A stretch of 53,900 bases of DNA from Arcticibacter svalbardensis MN12-7 (GCF_000403135.1 NZ_AQPN01000022.1:1-53900); one strand, 5' to 3'; positions 8,445 to 17,809 are shown, counted from the first letter of the stretch. Program-made: numbers and translations. The notes: generated from the letters alone by a model not told the origin.

Positions 8445-8475
8445 CAAATCTATCTATTCTAACCCATATTTGCAA
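8445..8475 (-). promoter_or_regulatory. Bacteroidota-type promoter of tRNA-Leu
   Basis: On the minus strand TTG (8475-8473) and TAGATTTG (8452-8445) are separated by 20 bases, matching the TTG/TAnnTTTG pattern of the major sigma factor of this phylum. The -7 element ends 18 bases before the tRNA. Confidence 0.75.
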
Positions 8476-8521
8476 CAAATATCGAGAATTGTCTGACAGC
8501 CCTGACAGCCAGCAAATTACC

Positions 8522-9844
8522 TTATTTAATTACATATTTAAAAATGTCATTCCCTAATACGAACACCATTAAAGCCACAATAATAACAAAACCGACCAGT
8601 TGAGCCCGTTCCATAAACTTATCACTCAGCGGACTTCCCTTTACCATTTCCACAAGCAGAAACAACGAATGCCCCCCGTCCAATGCCGGAATAGGTAATA
8701 AATTCATTAAAGCCAACGCCATAGAAAGCAACCCTACCAGAGTCCAGAACCTAATCCAGTCAACTGTTCCACCAAACATATTCGCAATCCCTACAGGGCC
8801 TGTAAATGCTTTCTGGGCGTTTACTTTACCGGTTACAACCTTTCCTATCCCCTTGGCGTTATCAGTGAACAATCCCCATGCCTTTGAAGCTCCTATAGGA
8901 AGCGATGCAAAAAGGCCATGTTTTAAACTTTCAGTAGGAAGATTCGCATCTAGCGATATACCAATTAAGCCCTCCTCGTTTACTACAGGGGTTAATGTAA
9001 GCACCTGGCTATTGCGCCAAACATTAATATTTACCTTATTCCCCTTATTAACCTGCATCTGACCTTGAAACTCATCAAAATAAGTAATCAGTTTACTGTT
9101 AACACTAAGAATACTATCTCCCTTTTCAAATCCGGCAGCTCCTGCGTTACTGTTAGGCGTCACCTCATTTACCCTACTTATCGTAGTCCTTGGCTGAATA
9201 AATTCAGCAATACCGTAGTCTGCTACCTGATCAAGAATGTTTCCCGGAACGTGAATTTCCTTAGTCTGCGATCCTCTTATTACAGTAAGATCTCCGCCTC
9301 CTAGTAATACTTTCGAACTGGTTAATTCCTCAAAACGAACTACTTTAGCTCCATTAACAGCTTCAATTCGATCCCCCGTTTCCAAGCCTATTGATTTTCC
9401 AATCTTACCCGGCACAATTCCACTCACCAATTTATCATTAGGAATGTAGGTCTCACCCAACTTAAAGGTAAGCATCCAGAATATGAACATGCCCAAAACA
9501 ATATTAACTGTAACACCTGCAAGCATCACTATTAACCGTTGCCAGGCTGGTTTTGAACGAAATTCCCAAGGCTGAGGCTCTCCGGCAAGTTGTTCCGTAT
9601 CCATCGACTCATCGATCATTCCGGCAATCTTGACATAACCTCCTAAGGGAAGCCATCCCATTCCGTATTCACAACCCTTGTAAGTAAAACTGAATAACTT
9701 AAATCCCCATGCATCAAAGAACAGGTAAAACTTTTCCACTTTAATTCCGAAAGCTCGTGCGGCGAAAAAATGCCCTGCTTCGTGAAGTATTATTAATATT
9801 GAAAGACCCAGCAAAAGCTGTCCCGTCATAACCAATCCATCCAT
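8522..9844 (-). CDS. rseP: RIP metalloprotease RseP (site-2 protease)
   Basis: The 440-residue membrane protease has the zinc motif H21-E-A-G-H25 in the first membrane segment and the second active-site motif N-L-L-P-I-P-A-L-D-G-G-H near residue 385. Two PDZ-like segments lie between them, with V-P-G-K-I-G-K-S-I-G-L-E-T-G-D at about 145 and P-N-S-N-A-G-A-A-G-F-E-K-G-D at about 228. The last membrane segment is at 415-435. It cuts membrane-embedded anti-sigma factors after a first periplasmic cleavage and so links envelope stress to transcription. It is the last gene of the block, 30 bases after dxr, an arrangement found in many bacteria. Confidence 0.95.
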   Translation of the reverse strand: MDGLVMTGQLLLGLSILIILHEAGHFFAARAFGIKVEKFYLFFDAWGFKLFSFTYKGCEYGMGWLPLGGYVKIAGMIDESMDTEQLAGEPQPWEFRSKPAWQRLIVMLAGVTVNIVLGMFIFWMLTFKLGETYIPNDKLVSGIVPGKIGKSIGLETGDRIEAVNGAKVVRFEELTSSKVLLGGGDLTVIRGSQTKEIHVPGNILDQVADYGIAEFIQPRTTISRVNEVTPNSNAGAAGFEKGDSILSVNSKLITYFDEFQGQMQVNKGNKVNINVWRNSQVLTLTPVVNEEGLIGISLDANLPTESLKHGLFASLPIGASKAWGLFTDNAKGIGKVVTGKVNAQKAFTGPVGIANMFGGTVDWIRFWTLVGLLSMALALMNLLPIPALDGGHSLFLLVEMVKGSPLSDKFMERAQLVGFVIIVALMVFVLGNDIFKYVIK

Positions 9845-9874
9845 AGTACTTATAAATTCAATTAGAATATTTCT

Positions 9875-11029
9875 TTAATAATTTGTTACCAACTGCATGG
9901 CAATTTTTCTAGTTTCCTCATCTGTCTCCATAAAATCAGTCAAATTCGGATCACGAATATAGGAAACTTCACTCATACATCTTTCTATCACCTCGCTCAT
10001 CTCCAAAAACCCAAGCTCATCGTTTAGAAAAGCGCGAACCACAACTTCGTTAGCTGCATTCATGATACAAGGCACATTTCCACCTCTTTCCATGGCTTCA
10101 AAGGCGAATCCCAGACTTCTGAATGTACTAAGGTCAGGCTGTTCAAATGTAAGCTGTGCATATTTAATAAAATCAAAACGCGGAAATGTGTTTAATATTC
10201 TATCCGGATAACCTAATGCATACTGAATCGGAAGCTTCATATCGGGTAAACCCATTTGTGCTTTCATCGATCCATCCTGAAATTGTGCAATAGAATGAAT
10301 AACAGATTGAGGATGAATGATCACATCAATTTGCGAAGGCTCAAGATCAAATAGCCACTTGGCTTCAATAACCTCCAGACCTTTATTCATCAGCGTGGCA
10401 GAATCAATGGTAATCTTTGCCCCCATGGTCCAGTTTGGATGTTTCAATGCCTCCTTTTTGGTTACTGATGCCAGAAAATCAATCTTCTTTCCCCTGAATG
10501 GTCCACCTGATGCGGTAAGATAAATCTTTTCTACTTTATTAGCCGACTCCCCCTGCAAACATTGAAATATAGCAGAATGCTCCGAATCAACAGGAAGAAT
10601 AGACACTTTATTTTTCTTGGCCAAAGCATTTATCAGCTCACCGGCAACCACTAAGGTTTCTTTATTTGCCAAAGCAATATGTTTACCCGCCTCAATGGCT
10701 GCAATGGTCGGGCGCAATCCACAAAAACCCACTACTGCAGTAAGCACTACATCAATAACCGTCAGTTTAACCGATTCAATTAATGCCTCTTCTCCTGCAA
10801 ATACCTGAATCTCCGTACCTGCTAAAGCTTTTTTTACTTCCCCGTATTTTTGCTCATCTCCGATGACTACCTGAGCCGGATGAAATTCCAAAGCCTGCTC
10901 AATGAGTAACCCAGCATTGTTTCCGGCACTTAAAACGGATACTTTAAATAGTTCAGGATGATCTCGGATTACTTCTAATGCCTGAGTTCCTATACTACCA
11001 GTAGATCCTAATATCGCTATATGTTTCAA
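9875..11029 (-). CDS. dxr: 1-deoxy-D-xylulose 5-phosphate reductoisomerase
   Basis: The 384-residue enzyme converts DXP to MEP with NADPH, the first committed step of the non-mevalonate isoprenoid route. Visible motifs are the Rossmann G-S-T-G-S-I-G at residues 8-14, A-N-K-E-T-L near 120, the metal and substrate motifs D-S-E-H-S-A and A-S-G-G-P-F, and H-P-N-W-T-M-G-A-K-I-T-I-D-S-A-T-L-M-N-K-G. Length is usual. Translation must begin at TTG 11029, because the frame is closed by a stop five codons upstream and the next ATG would remove the dinucleotide motif. It lies 12 bases after the GH3 gene. Confidence 0.97.
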   Translation of the reverse strand: MKHIAILGSTGSIGTQALEVIRDHPELFKVSVLSAGNNAGLLIEQALEFHPAQVVIGDEQKYGEVKKALAGTEIQVFAGEEALIESVKLTVIDVVLTAVVGFCGLRPTIAAIEAGKHIALANKETLVVAGELINALAKKNKVSILPVDSEHSAIFQCLQGESANKVEKIYLTASGGPFRGKKIDFLASVTKKEALKHPNWTMGAKITIDSATLMNKGLEVIEAKWLFDLEPSQIDVIIHPQSVIHSIAQFQDGSMKAQMGLPDMKLPIQYALGYPDRILNTFPRFDFIKYAQLTFEQPDLSTFRSLGFAFEAMERGGNVPCIMNAANEVVVRAFLNDELGFLEMSEVIERCMSEVSYIRDPNLTDFMETDEETRKIAMQLVTNY

Positions 11030-11041
11030 TATTAATTTATT

Positions 11042-12541
11042 TTAAAGAATGTAAGTGGTTAGCTCATCCGCAATATTGCGATCGTTTGATAGTCTGGGTA
11101 CTTTATTTTGTCCCCCTAATTTCCCCTCTTTCTTCATGTAACTCTGAAAGCTTCCACCACGAAGACTTCGTATTATTAATGGTTGCAAGATATTCCCTTT
11201 TATTAAATCAAAATAATAAATGTTCTTCTTTTGCATCACCTGGTCAACCTTTTTGCTAAAACCAGCCAGATCCTTAGGAGGTTTAGCAAACTCGATGAAC
11301 CATTCATGATAAGGAAGCTCACCTACCGCCGGAGTTACCTGAGGTGCTACCGTAAACTCAACAATTTCCAGTCCCTCATCCAATGCAGCTTCCATTAAAG
11401 AACACTCTACCTCTTCTCCTATTACATGTTCCCCAAACGCGGAGATATAATGTTTTATCCTTCCTGTCACCAAGATCCGATATGGGCTTTTTGAAACAAA
11501 TTTCACCGTATCACCTATACTGTATCCCCAGAGACCTGCATTTGTATTCAAAATCAGTGCATAGTTTACATTCAACTCTACCTCTCCTAAAGATAATCGC
11601 GAAGGATTTTCATTATAATACTCTTCTGCAGGGATAAACTCATAAAACATCCCGGCATGAACCTGTAATAACAGTCCCTTCTCCGTTTGCGAATCCTGAT
11701 AAGCAATAAACCCCTCCGATGCCGGATAAGTTTCAATAGAATCTACTTTACGGCCAATCACATCTTCCATCCGATTTCTATACGGCTCAAAGTTGACCCC
11801 TCCATAAACAAAAAGACTAAAGTTCTTAAATATTTCTTTAATTTTCTTGCCCCCTGCTTTGTCGGATAAACGGTCAAAATACATTTGCACCCATGGCGGA
11901 ATGCCTGATATTAAACGCATATCCTCATGGAAAGTCTCCTCCACAATGGCATCTACTTTCTCTTCCCAATCTTCAATACAATTCGTTTCATAGGAAGGAA
12001 GTCTGTTTTTCTGCAGATAGTGTGGTACAAGATGCGCAACAATGCCTGATAATCTTCCTATTAATATCCCATGCTTCTTTGTTAAAACAGGACTTCCCTG
12101 CAGAAATATCATCTTTCCATCTATAAAGTCAGTTTTACCTGTTTCATGAATGTAAGTTAACAGCGCATTTCGGGCGGCCTTGATATGCTCAGGCATCGAC
12201 TCAGCCGTTATGGGTATATATTTCACTCCTGATGTCGTACCCGATGTTTTAGCAAAGTATACTGGCTTTCCTTTCCACATCACATCTTCCTCCCCATTTA
12301 CAACTCGTTCAATATAAGGACGAAGTGCTTCATAATCACAAATCGGAATATGATGTTTGAAATCTTGATAGGACTTAATGGAAGAAAAATCATGATCCTT
12401 ACCAAACGCGGTAGATGAAGCATCTTTTACTAAAGCTAACATCACATCCTGCTGAACTTCTACTGCTCTATTTTTCCACTGGTTAATTTGGTAAACGGCA
12501 AACGCTGCGAATGGTTTACTGAGAATGGCTTTTAGTCCCAT
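11042..12541 (-). CDS. GH3 superfamily acyl-adenylate synthetase
   Basis: The 499-residue protein is of the GH3 (auxin-responsive promoter) family known in plants and widespread in Bacteroidota. An A-K-T-S-G-T-T-S-G-V-K-Y-I-P segment near residue 105-120 is the ATP-binding P-loop-like motif, followed by Y-P-A-S-E-G-F and a Y-S-I-G-D-T-V-K-F region near 340-350. Family members activate a carboxylate with ATP and transfer it to an amine such as an amino acid. The bacterial substrate is not known. The gene starts eight bases after the membrane-protein gene and precedes dxr, suggesting an envelope-lipid or secondary-metabolite role, which is inference. Confidence 0.88.
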   Translation of the reverse strand: MGLKAILSKPFAAFAVYQINQWKNRAVEVQQDVMLALVKDASSTAFGKDHDFSSIKSYQDFKHHIPICDYEALRPYIERVVNGEEDVMWKGKPVYFAKTSGTTSGVKYIPITAESMPEHIKAARNALLTYIHETGKTDFIDGKMIFLQGSPVLTKKHGILIGRLSGIVAHLVPHYLQKNRLPSYETNCIEDWEEKVDAIVEETFHEDMRLISGIPPWVQMYFDRLSDKAGGKKIKEIFKNFSLFVYGGVNFEPYRNRMEDVIGRKVDSIETYPASEGFIAYQDSQTEKGLLLQVHAGMFYEFIPAEEYYNENPSRLSLGEVELNVNYALILNTNAGLWGYSIGDTVKFVSKSPYRILVTGRIKHYISAFGEHVIGEEVECSLMEAALDEGLEIVEFTVAPQVTPAVGELPYHEWFIEFAKPPKDLAGFSKKVDQVMQKKNIYYFDLIKGNILQPLIIRSLRGGSFQSYMKKEGKLGGQNKVPRLSNDRNIADELTTYIL

Positions 12542-12549
12542 AGCGCAGA

Positions 12550-13338
12550 TTAAATAATATTACCCATAATACCCGGATCTTCCTCTCCCTGGTACTCATT
12601 CATCATTTTACGGTAAGCTACAGCTATCGCCACGCTCGAAAGTGGAATAATTAATAAGGCGTTAACCAGGTTAATGAATACAGCAGAAAGCATATCCTTT
12701 TCTGAATAAATAACAATATATAGTCCCTGAAATATTGCCAGTAACATGAGTAGCATCAGCAACTTGGTAAAGTTCCCACGGGTAATTGCCATACTAAACC
12801 GTATAGATTTAAAAGGGGAACAGGCACTGTCTATGATAAAAAAGGGAAAAAATGAGATTCGGATCCAGGTAAATATAATCCCTAAAACACCCAATGATGT
12901 GGCTACCTGGGTTACAATATCCATCGGAATCCGCGCAAATACAAAAGGCATAACAAGCACTATTATAATCCCGTAAACGATTAAAATGCAAAGCACAAAG
13001 TAAAACGTAGCAATAAGAAATTTGAAGATTTGCTTAGTTGTTGGAAAAGAATCTTTCACATATACTTCATGATCGGGCTCATCCAATACCTTAAGAATAA
13101 ATTTAAAAAGTGTGAGCTGAAAGCCGAAATAGGCAAGTATGAAAATTACCATCATGAGAACACTCAACCCAATATTAATTCCACTGATAAATATGGATAA
13201 TATGCCTGATAAATTAAAAACCAGGAACATGATAAGACACAATCCTAATATTTTAAAATATTGGATTTTAAGTACCTTCCAAGCAATACGGATCACATCA
13301 TTAACAGCAAATGTGCTCTCCTTTAGAAATTCAATCAT
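12550..13338 (-). CDS. Multi-spanning membrane protein of unknown function
   Basis: The 262-residue product has about six hydrophobic segments (about 25-50, 55-80, 108-132, 140-160, 188-210 and 222-245) with little soluble sequence, and a charged C-terminus. No family motif was recognised with confidence. Its ATG overlaps the TGA of the upstream glycosyltransferase (ATGA), so the two are translationally coupled. That coupling, and the neighbouring GH3 gene, suggest it works with the glycosyltransferases at the inner membrane. Confidence 0.75.
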   Translation of the reverse strand: MIEFLKESTFAVNDVIRIAWKVLKIQYFKILGLCLIMFLVFNLSGILSIFISGINIGLSVLMMVIFILAYFGFQLTLFKFILKVLDEPDHEVYVKDSFPTTKQIFKFLIATFYFVLCILIVYGIIIVLVMPFVFARIPMDIVTQVATSLGVLGIIFTWIRISFFPFFIIDSACSPFKSIRFSMAITRGNFTKLLMLLMLLAIFQGLYIVIYSEKDMLSAVFINLVNALLIIPLSSVAIAVAYRKMMNEYQGEEDPGIMGNII

Positions 13339-14306
13339 GAATGTTTAAGAATTATTTTCTTCCAAAAATCCTGCATAAAACCCAACCCATAAGCTATAAG
13401 CTGAATAGAGGCAGAAATTATACTTAAAAACGCCACCTTTGCTGATTTGTTCGCATTCCAGGAATGAAAGAACAATAACAGTATATACAAGGCAATAAAG
13501 AAATTACATATACCGGCTACCCTCAGGTTCAGGACGTTTGCAAGTGCTGTAAAAATAACAAATAATGTAGCTATAGCAGGAAAGAAATGAATAAGTTTTA
13601 ATTGCGAAGGATGATATATGTAAATATTAATCCTTGCTCTTCCAAAAAAGTGGATCTGTTTGTAAAACTGCAGGAAATTTGTCCTGCGCTTATGATAAAC
13701 CACTGCCTCTGGTATCAAGCCTGTTTTAAACCCAAGCGACTGAATCCGAATACTATACTCAATATCTTCTCCTAATCGTGTTAAAATAAATCCATTCGTT
13801 TCTTCCCAAACTCGACGGGAAATTCCCATATTAAAACTCCTTGGATGAAAGGAACCTCCTATTCGCTTTTTGTTTCCCCTGATCCCCCCAGTAGTAAAGG
13901 GTGAAGTCATCGAATAACTAATTGCTTTTTGTATGGCCGTAAAGGATATATGTGCTGCATCCGGACCTCCATAAGCATCGAGCTGATGCTTCAGAAGATA
14001 AGCTGATACAATTTCTAAATAATCACCTGGAATTAAACAATCTGAGTCAAATATCACAAAGTAATCACCCCTAGCCCTCGCAAATGCATAATTACGCGTA
14101 AATCCCTGCCCCTCGTTTTCTTTTACATAATAATGGAGGTCCAGCTTATCTTCATACTCCTTAATAACATGCCGGGCATCAATCTTCGATCCGTCTTCAA
14201 TAACTAATACTTCAAACTGTGTATAGGTCTGAAGGGTAAGCGTGTACAACAGCTCATCTAATTCTTGTGGTCTGTTATAAACAGGGATAATTATGGAAAA
14301 GAACAT
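13335..14306 (-). CDS. Family 2 glycosyltransferase with membrane anchor
   Basis: The product of about 323 residues opens with F-S-I-I-I-P-V-Y-N-R, the GT2 nucleotide-sugar binding start, followed by V-I-E-D-G-S, a D-S-D motif near residue 93-95 (F-D-S-D-C) and L-G-E-D-I-E-Y, the likely catalytic base region near 185. Two hydrophobic segments follow at about 240-285, and a third near 300. The ATG at 14306 overlaps the upstream stop by one base (TGATG); a TTG one codon earlier is less likely. It probably adds a sugar to a lipid carrier or envelope glycan. The acceptor is unknown. Confidence 0.9.
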   Translation of the reverse strand: MFFSIIIPVYNRPQELDELLYTLTLQTYTQFEVLVIEDGSKIDARHVIKEYEDKLDLHYYVKENEGQGFTRNYAFARARGDYFVIFDSDCLIPGDYLEIVSAYLLKHQLDAYGGPDAAHISFTAIQKAISYSMTSPFTTGGIRGNKKRIGGSFHPRSFNMGISRRVWEETNGFILTRLGEDIEYSIRIQSLGFKTGLIPEAVVYHKRRTNFLQFYKQIHFFGRARINIYIYHPSQLKLIHFFPAIATLFVIFTALANVLNLRVAGICNFFIALYILLLFFHSWNANKSAKVAFLSIISASIQLIAYGLGFMQDFWKKIILKHS

Positions 14307-15271
14307 CAAACCTCTCTCTCTATTTGGTAATTATTGCGTTCTGATGAATTCCGGGATACCAGTTCAGCTACAAATCCGGTTAAAAATAATTGGAATCCAA
14401 CTACAATAGCCACCAAAGCAATGAAAAACAAAGGTTGATCCGTCGCATTTCTAAATTTAACACCCATGGAAATATCATACAACTTCTCCCCTATCAGCCA
14501 TATTGAAATTACCGTACCCGTAAAAAAGCTGAGTACTCCCATCGAACCAAAAAAGTGCATGGGCCTTTTACTGAATTTTCCTACAAATAGAATCGACAAT
14601 AAATCTAAAAATCCATTTATAAATCGACTTAATCCAAATTTTGTTGTACCATATTTCCTTGGATAATGCTCTACTACTTGTTCATCAATTTTTTTAAAGC
14701 CTGCCCATTTTGCCAAAACAGGTATATAACGATGCATCTCGCCATATACTTCAATATTCTTGATTACATCTCTCCGGTACGCTTTTAATCCACAATTAAA
14801 ATCGTGTAAGTTATGAATGCCGGACATTCTTCGGGTAGCCGAATTAAATAACTTAGTCGGGAGGGTTTTGGTAAAAGGATCATGCCTTTTCTTCTTCCAA
14901 CCGGAGATCAGGTCATATTTCTCATCCATAATCCGGCTATATAAAAGTGGAATTTCATCCGGACTATCCTGAAGATCGGCATCCATGGTAATTACGACAT
15001 TGCCCTGCGCAGCTTCAAACCCTACATTCAGAGCAGCAGATTTACCATAATTACGTCTGAACTTAATACCCCTCAACTGAGGAGTCTGTTTTTTAAGTTC
15101 TTCTATTACTTCCCATGAACGGTCTGTACTTCCATCATCTATCAAGATGATTTCAAAACTGAAATTATGAGCTTCCATAACCCTGCAATTCCATTCCACC
15201 AGTTCAGGCAATGATTCATCTTCGTTAAATAAGGGTATAACTACAGATATATCTATTTTTGAGTTTGACAT
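14306..15271 (-). CDS. Family 2 glycosyltransferase, polyprenyl-phosphate type (GtrB/DPM1-like)
   Basis: The 321-residue protein has the GT2 N-terminus I-S-V-V-I-P-L-F-N-E, L-I-D-D-G-S-T-D, and the metal motif M-D-A-D-L-Q-D near residue 95-101. A cytosolic catalytic domain of about 230 residues precedes two membrane helices (about 235-260 and 275-300), the layout of GtrB-like and dolichol-phosphate-mannose-synthase-like enzymes that load a sugar onto undecaprenyl phosphate. It is followed by, and overlaps by one base, the second glycosyltransferase, and the two plausibly act in sequence. The sugar is not predictable. Confidence 0.92.
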   Translation of the reverse strand: MSNSKIDISVVIPLFNEDESLPELVEWNCRVMEAHNFSFEIILIDDGSTDRSWEVIEELKKQTPQLRGIKFRRNYGKSAALNVGFEAAQGNVVITMDADLQDSPDEIPLLYSRIMDEKYDLISGWKKKRHDPFTKTLPTKLFNSATRRMSGIHNLHDFNCGLKAYRRDVIKNIEVYGEMHRYIPVLAKWAGFKKIDEQVVEHYPRKYGTTKFGLSRFINGFLDLLSILFVGKFSKRPMHFFGSMGVLSFFTGTVISIWLIGEKLYDISMGVKFRNATDQPLFFIALVAIVVGFQLFLTGFVAELVSRNSSERNNYQIEREV

Positions 15272-15273
15272 AT

Positions 15274-15861
15274 TTATTCGTCCCCCGCCTTGAAATACAC
15301 AGGAGGTTCTCTTTTAAAAATTGCAGCAAATACTAATGCAGCTACAAAGATAATAATGACAGCTTGCAAATAGCCCATTATAACATCACCAATCTTTAAA
15401 TCCGGACTTTCAGCAAACCCTGCATTTACTTTATCTACAGCTGCATCTATTTCAACTTGATCCGCACCTTGTTTTTCTAAAAACGATGAAGTCACCCGGA
15501 TTAAATTCTCTTTCGTATGCACCTTTATACCAGGTCCCGCTGCTTTTAAGTAAGCAATACTCCCGGATGTTGAAACGAAATAAGCAACAAGAAACAAGAT
15601 AAATATACCTGTAGTTGCCTGACGCAAATCCCAATATCCGTTTATTTTTTTTCTTAAACTAAAAATCAATACTACTGCCGCTACGAGCGGCAGTAGTATT
15701 GAAAAAACGACAGGTGTTCCTACCACAACGGCCAGATTCGAAGTGCTTGACATTAAATAAAAAGAAATAATGCCAGCCAGTATCATCACCATACCGAGTA
15801 TAAGACCATAAATAGCCCCCGTTTTTTTTAACTTTTTCTGATCTAATTCTATCTCAGCCAC
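15274..15861 (-). CDS. DUF4199 family membrane protein
   Basis: The 195-residue protein has four membrane segments (about 13-35, 42-67, 83-105 and 158-182) and matches the DUF4199 pattern common in Bacteroidota, with the N-terminal G-A-I-Y-G-L-I-L-G and the G-Y-W-D-L-R-Q-A loop. The start is GTG 15861, which overlaps the upstream TAG by one base. It lies two bases before the glycosyltransferase gene in transcription order. DUF4199 proteins have no known biochemical role; their frequent neighbourhood with a GT2 enzyme suggests a link to envelope lipids. Confidence 0.85.
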   Translation of the reverse strand: MAEIELDQKKLKKTGAIYGLILGMVMILAGIISFYLMSSTSNLAVVVGTPVVFSILLPLVAAVVLIFSLRKKINGYWDLRQATTGIFILFLVAYFVSTSGSIAYLKAAGPGIKVHTKENLIRVTSSFLEKQGADQVEIDAAVDKVNAGFAESPDLKIGDVIMGYLQAVIIIFVAALVFAAIFKREPPVYFKAGDE

Positions 15862-16535
15862 TAGTCTGCTTCATTAAAAGCGATCAATAATGAATATACC
15901 GGAGCATCAAATGCAGCATCATCACTATATATAACTACAGTCTCCACATCATCTTCTTCTGGATTAGTCTCGAAAAAGAAACTCATTATTGGATAAAATA
16001 AATCCACAAGTTCTGAATCTTCTGGAAGAGTTGCAGCAACTTTACTTATTTCTTCAATACTGCTTTCCATCAAGATCTGGTTAGAAATCATTTCTTCATA
16101 GATCCGATGTTCATCCTGAAATTCATCTTCATCAACCAATAAAAACTCTTTCAAGAAGTCTTCCAGATCGGGTTGAATATCTTCGTCTTCACACTCCTGA
16201 ATGTACAACAATACATTTAAAAGTTCTGTACCGCGATCAATGGTCTCATTTTCAATCTCTTCCCATTCTGGAGTTTCCAGATAATCATCTGCCAGTTTAT
16301 GGACGTCTTCTGAAAAGAAGTTTACCATGAGTAAGTCAAAAAACACTTCCCTCAAATTCTCCAATGCGGGTTCGTCATCAAACGTTGCGTCTAAATCAGC
16401 AACCTTATCCATGAAGCCTTTATCAGATTCGAATACAGAATTAACCTTGTCCTCAAACTCAGCAATTGATTTTCCTGTAATTTTCTCAAATTGTTCTAAC
16501 GCGGCAACTATTGCCTTCTCGATCTGTCTGTCCAT
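15861..16535 (-). CDS. Acidic protein of unknown function
   Basis: The 224-residue product is strongly acidic, rich in Glu and Asp over its whole length (for example E-C-E-D-E-D-I-Q-P-D-L-E-D and N-P-E-E-D-D-V-E), with amphipathic helical stretches and no signal peptide or membrane segment. I do not recognise the family. It sits between the dihydroorotase-like gene (five bases upstream) and DUF4199 (one-base overlap), so it is cotranscribed with both. A soluble helical scaffold or protein-binding role is possible but not shown. Confidence 0.7.
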   Translation of the reverse strand: MDRQIEKAIVAALEQFEKITGKSIAEFEDKVNSVFESDKGFMDKVADLDATFDDEPALENLREVFFDLLMVNFFSEDVHKLADDYLETPEWEEIENETIDRGTELLNVLLYIQECEDEDIQPDLEDFLKEFLLVDEDEFQDEHRIYEEMISNQILMESSIEEISKVAATLPEDSELVDLFYPIMSFFFETNPEEDDVETVVIYSDDAAFDAPVYSLLIAFNEAD

Positions 16536-16540
16536 AGTAT

Positions 16541-17809
16541 TTATTGTTGATAATAAAACTGTTTTTTATTACACACTGCCAGCACCTTCCCTTTTAGTTT
16601 ATGATTAATAAAAGGCGAATTAGCTGATTTAGATTTATTTGTTGATGCCTCGAATGTCCACTCTTCTTCCGGATTGAACAACACCAGGTTCACCTCATCA
16701 CCTTTTTCAAATCCCGGTATAGGAAGATGAAGGATCTGACGCGGATTGATGGCCATCTTCTCCACGATTAATGCAGGTGATAATCCTGCTTTTAATGCTA
16801 AAGGTAGAGCGGTTTGTAATCCAATGATTCCAAAAGAGGCTATTTCGAATTCTACATCTTTAAACTCAATTTCATGTGGGGTATGTTGCGAAACGATTGC
16901 ATCAATTGTACCATCCTTGAGTCCCGCAATCAATGCATCGACATCATTTTGTGTTCTTAAAGGTGGCCTGACTTTATATTGGGTATCAAAACCTGATAAT
17001 GCTTCATCTGTCAGCACCAAATGATGCACAGCCACATCACAGGTTACCTGTATGCCTTTCTCTTTCGCTTTGCGAATCAGTTCGACACTCCCGGCACAGG
17101 ATATCGTACTAAAATGAATTTTAGATTCATTGTATTCGGCCAAATACAGATCCCGTGAAATCGAAACTTCTTCTGCCAAATTAGGAATTCCCTTCATCCC
17201 CAGATAAGTGCTCACAATGCCTTCATTCATTTTGCCCTTTCCTGCTATAGAGGTATCCTCAGGATAAGAAAAGATAAGTCCGCCAAACCCCTTTACATAT
17301 AATAAGGCCCTGCTCATCAGTCCTGAATCATTGATCGGACTTGTACCATCCGTAAATGCGATTGCCCCGGCAAGCTTCATATCATAAAGTTCAGCCAGAT
17401 CTTTACCCGCCCTGTTATAACTGATGCATCCTAACGGATATACATCTGTCAAATAACTACTCGTCCGATTTAATATATACGATACACCTGCTTTAGAGTG
17501 AACAGGAGGTTCTGTAGCGGGTTGTAAAGCGATACCAGTAAATCCTCCGGCTACGGCAGTCTGTGTACCACTTATTAAATCTTCGCATGTTTCATTTCCG
17601 GGTTCACCGAAATTCGCATTCAGGTCAAAAAAGCCAGTTGAGATAAAACAACCTTCCGCGTTTATAATTTCTAAATCATCACCGTTTACATCTATAGTTT
17701 GGGCTATATCTTCAATCTTTCCATCCAATATCAGTAGATCCACAACTTGATTATGAAATTTAGATTCCGGATGAATAAGAGTGGCTGAGCGAAAGAGTAG
17801 TTTATTCAT
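16541..17809 (-). CDS. Dihydroorotase-like protein, probably non-catalytic
   Basis: The 422-residue protein has the full amidohydrolase fold of class I dihydroorotase: G-F-F-D-L near 59-63, E-P-G at 69-71, N-R-A-G-K, S-C-A-G-S-V-E-L-I-R, V-H-H-L and R-P-P-L-R. The metal ligands are largely lost. The usual H-x-H is N64-A-N66, the HVST histidine is replaced by Thr (H-F-S-T-I-S), and the D-H-A-P-H aspartate is Gln (S-Q-H-T-P-H). Only one His of the V-H-H-L pair region is kept. It is therefore likely a structural homologue, as known for the inactive PyrC' partners of aspartate carbamoyltransferase. An active PyrC would be needed elsewhere. It heads the operon. Confidence 0.85.
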   Translation of the reverse strand: MNKLLFRSATLIHPESKFHNQVVDLLILDGKIEDIAQTIDVNGDDLEIINAEGCFISTGFFDLNANFGEPGNETCEDLISGTQTAVAGGFTGIALQPATEPPVHSKAGVSYILNRTSSYLTDVYPLGCISYNRAGKDLAELYDMKLAGAIAFTDGTSPINDSGLMSRALLYVKGFGGLIFSYPEDTSIAGKGKMNEGIVSTYLGMKGIPNLAEEVSISRDLYLAEYNESKIHFSTISCAGSVELIRKAKEKGIQVTCDVAVHHLVLTDEALSGFDTQYKVRPPLRTQNDVDALIAGLKDGTIDAIVSQHTPHEIEFKDVEFEIASFGIIGLQTALPLALKAGLSPALIVEKMAINPRQILHLPIPGFEKGDEVNLVLFNPEEEWTFEASTNKSKSANSPFINHKLKGKVLAVCNKKQFYYQQ

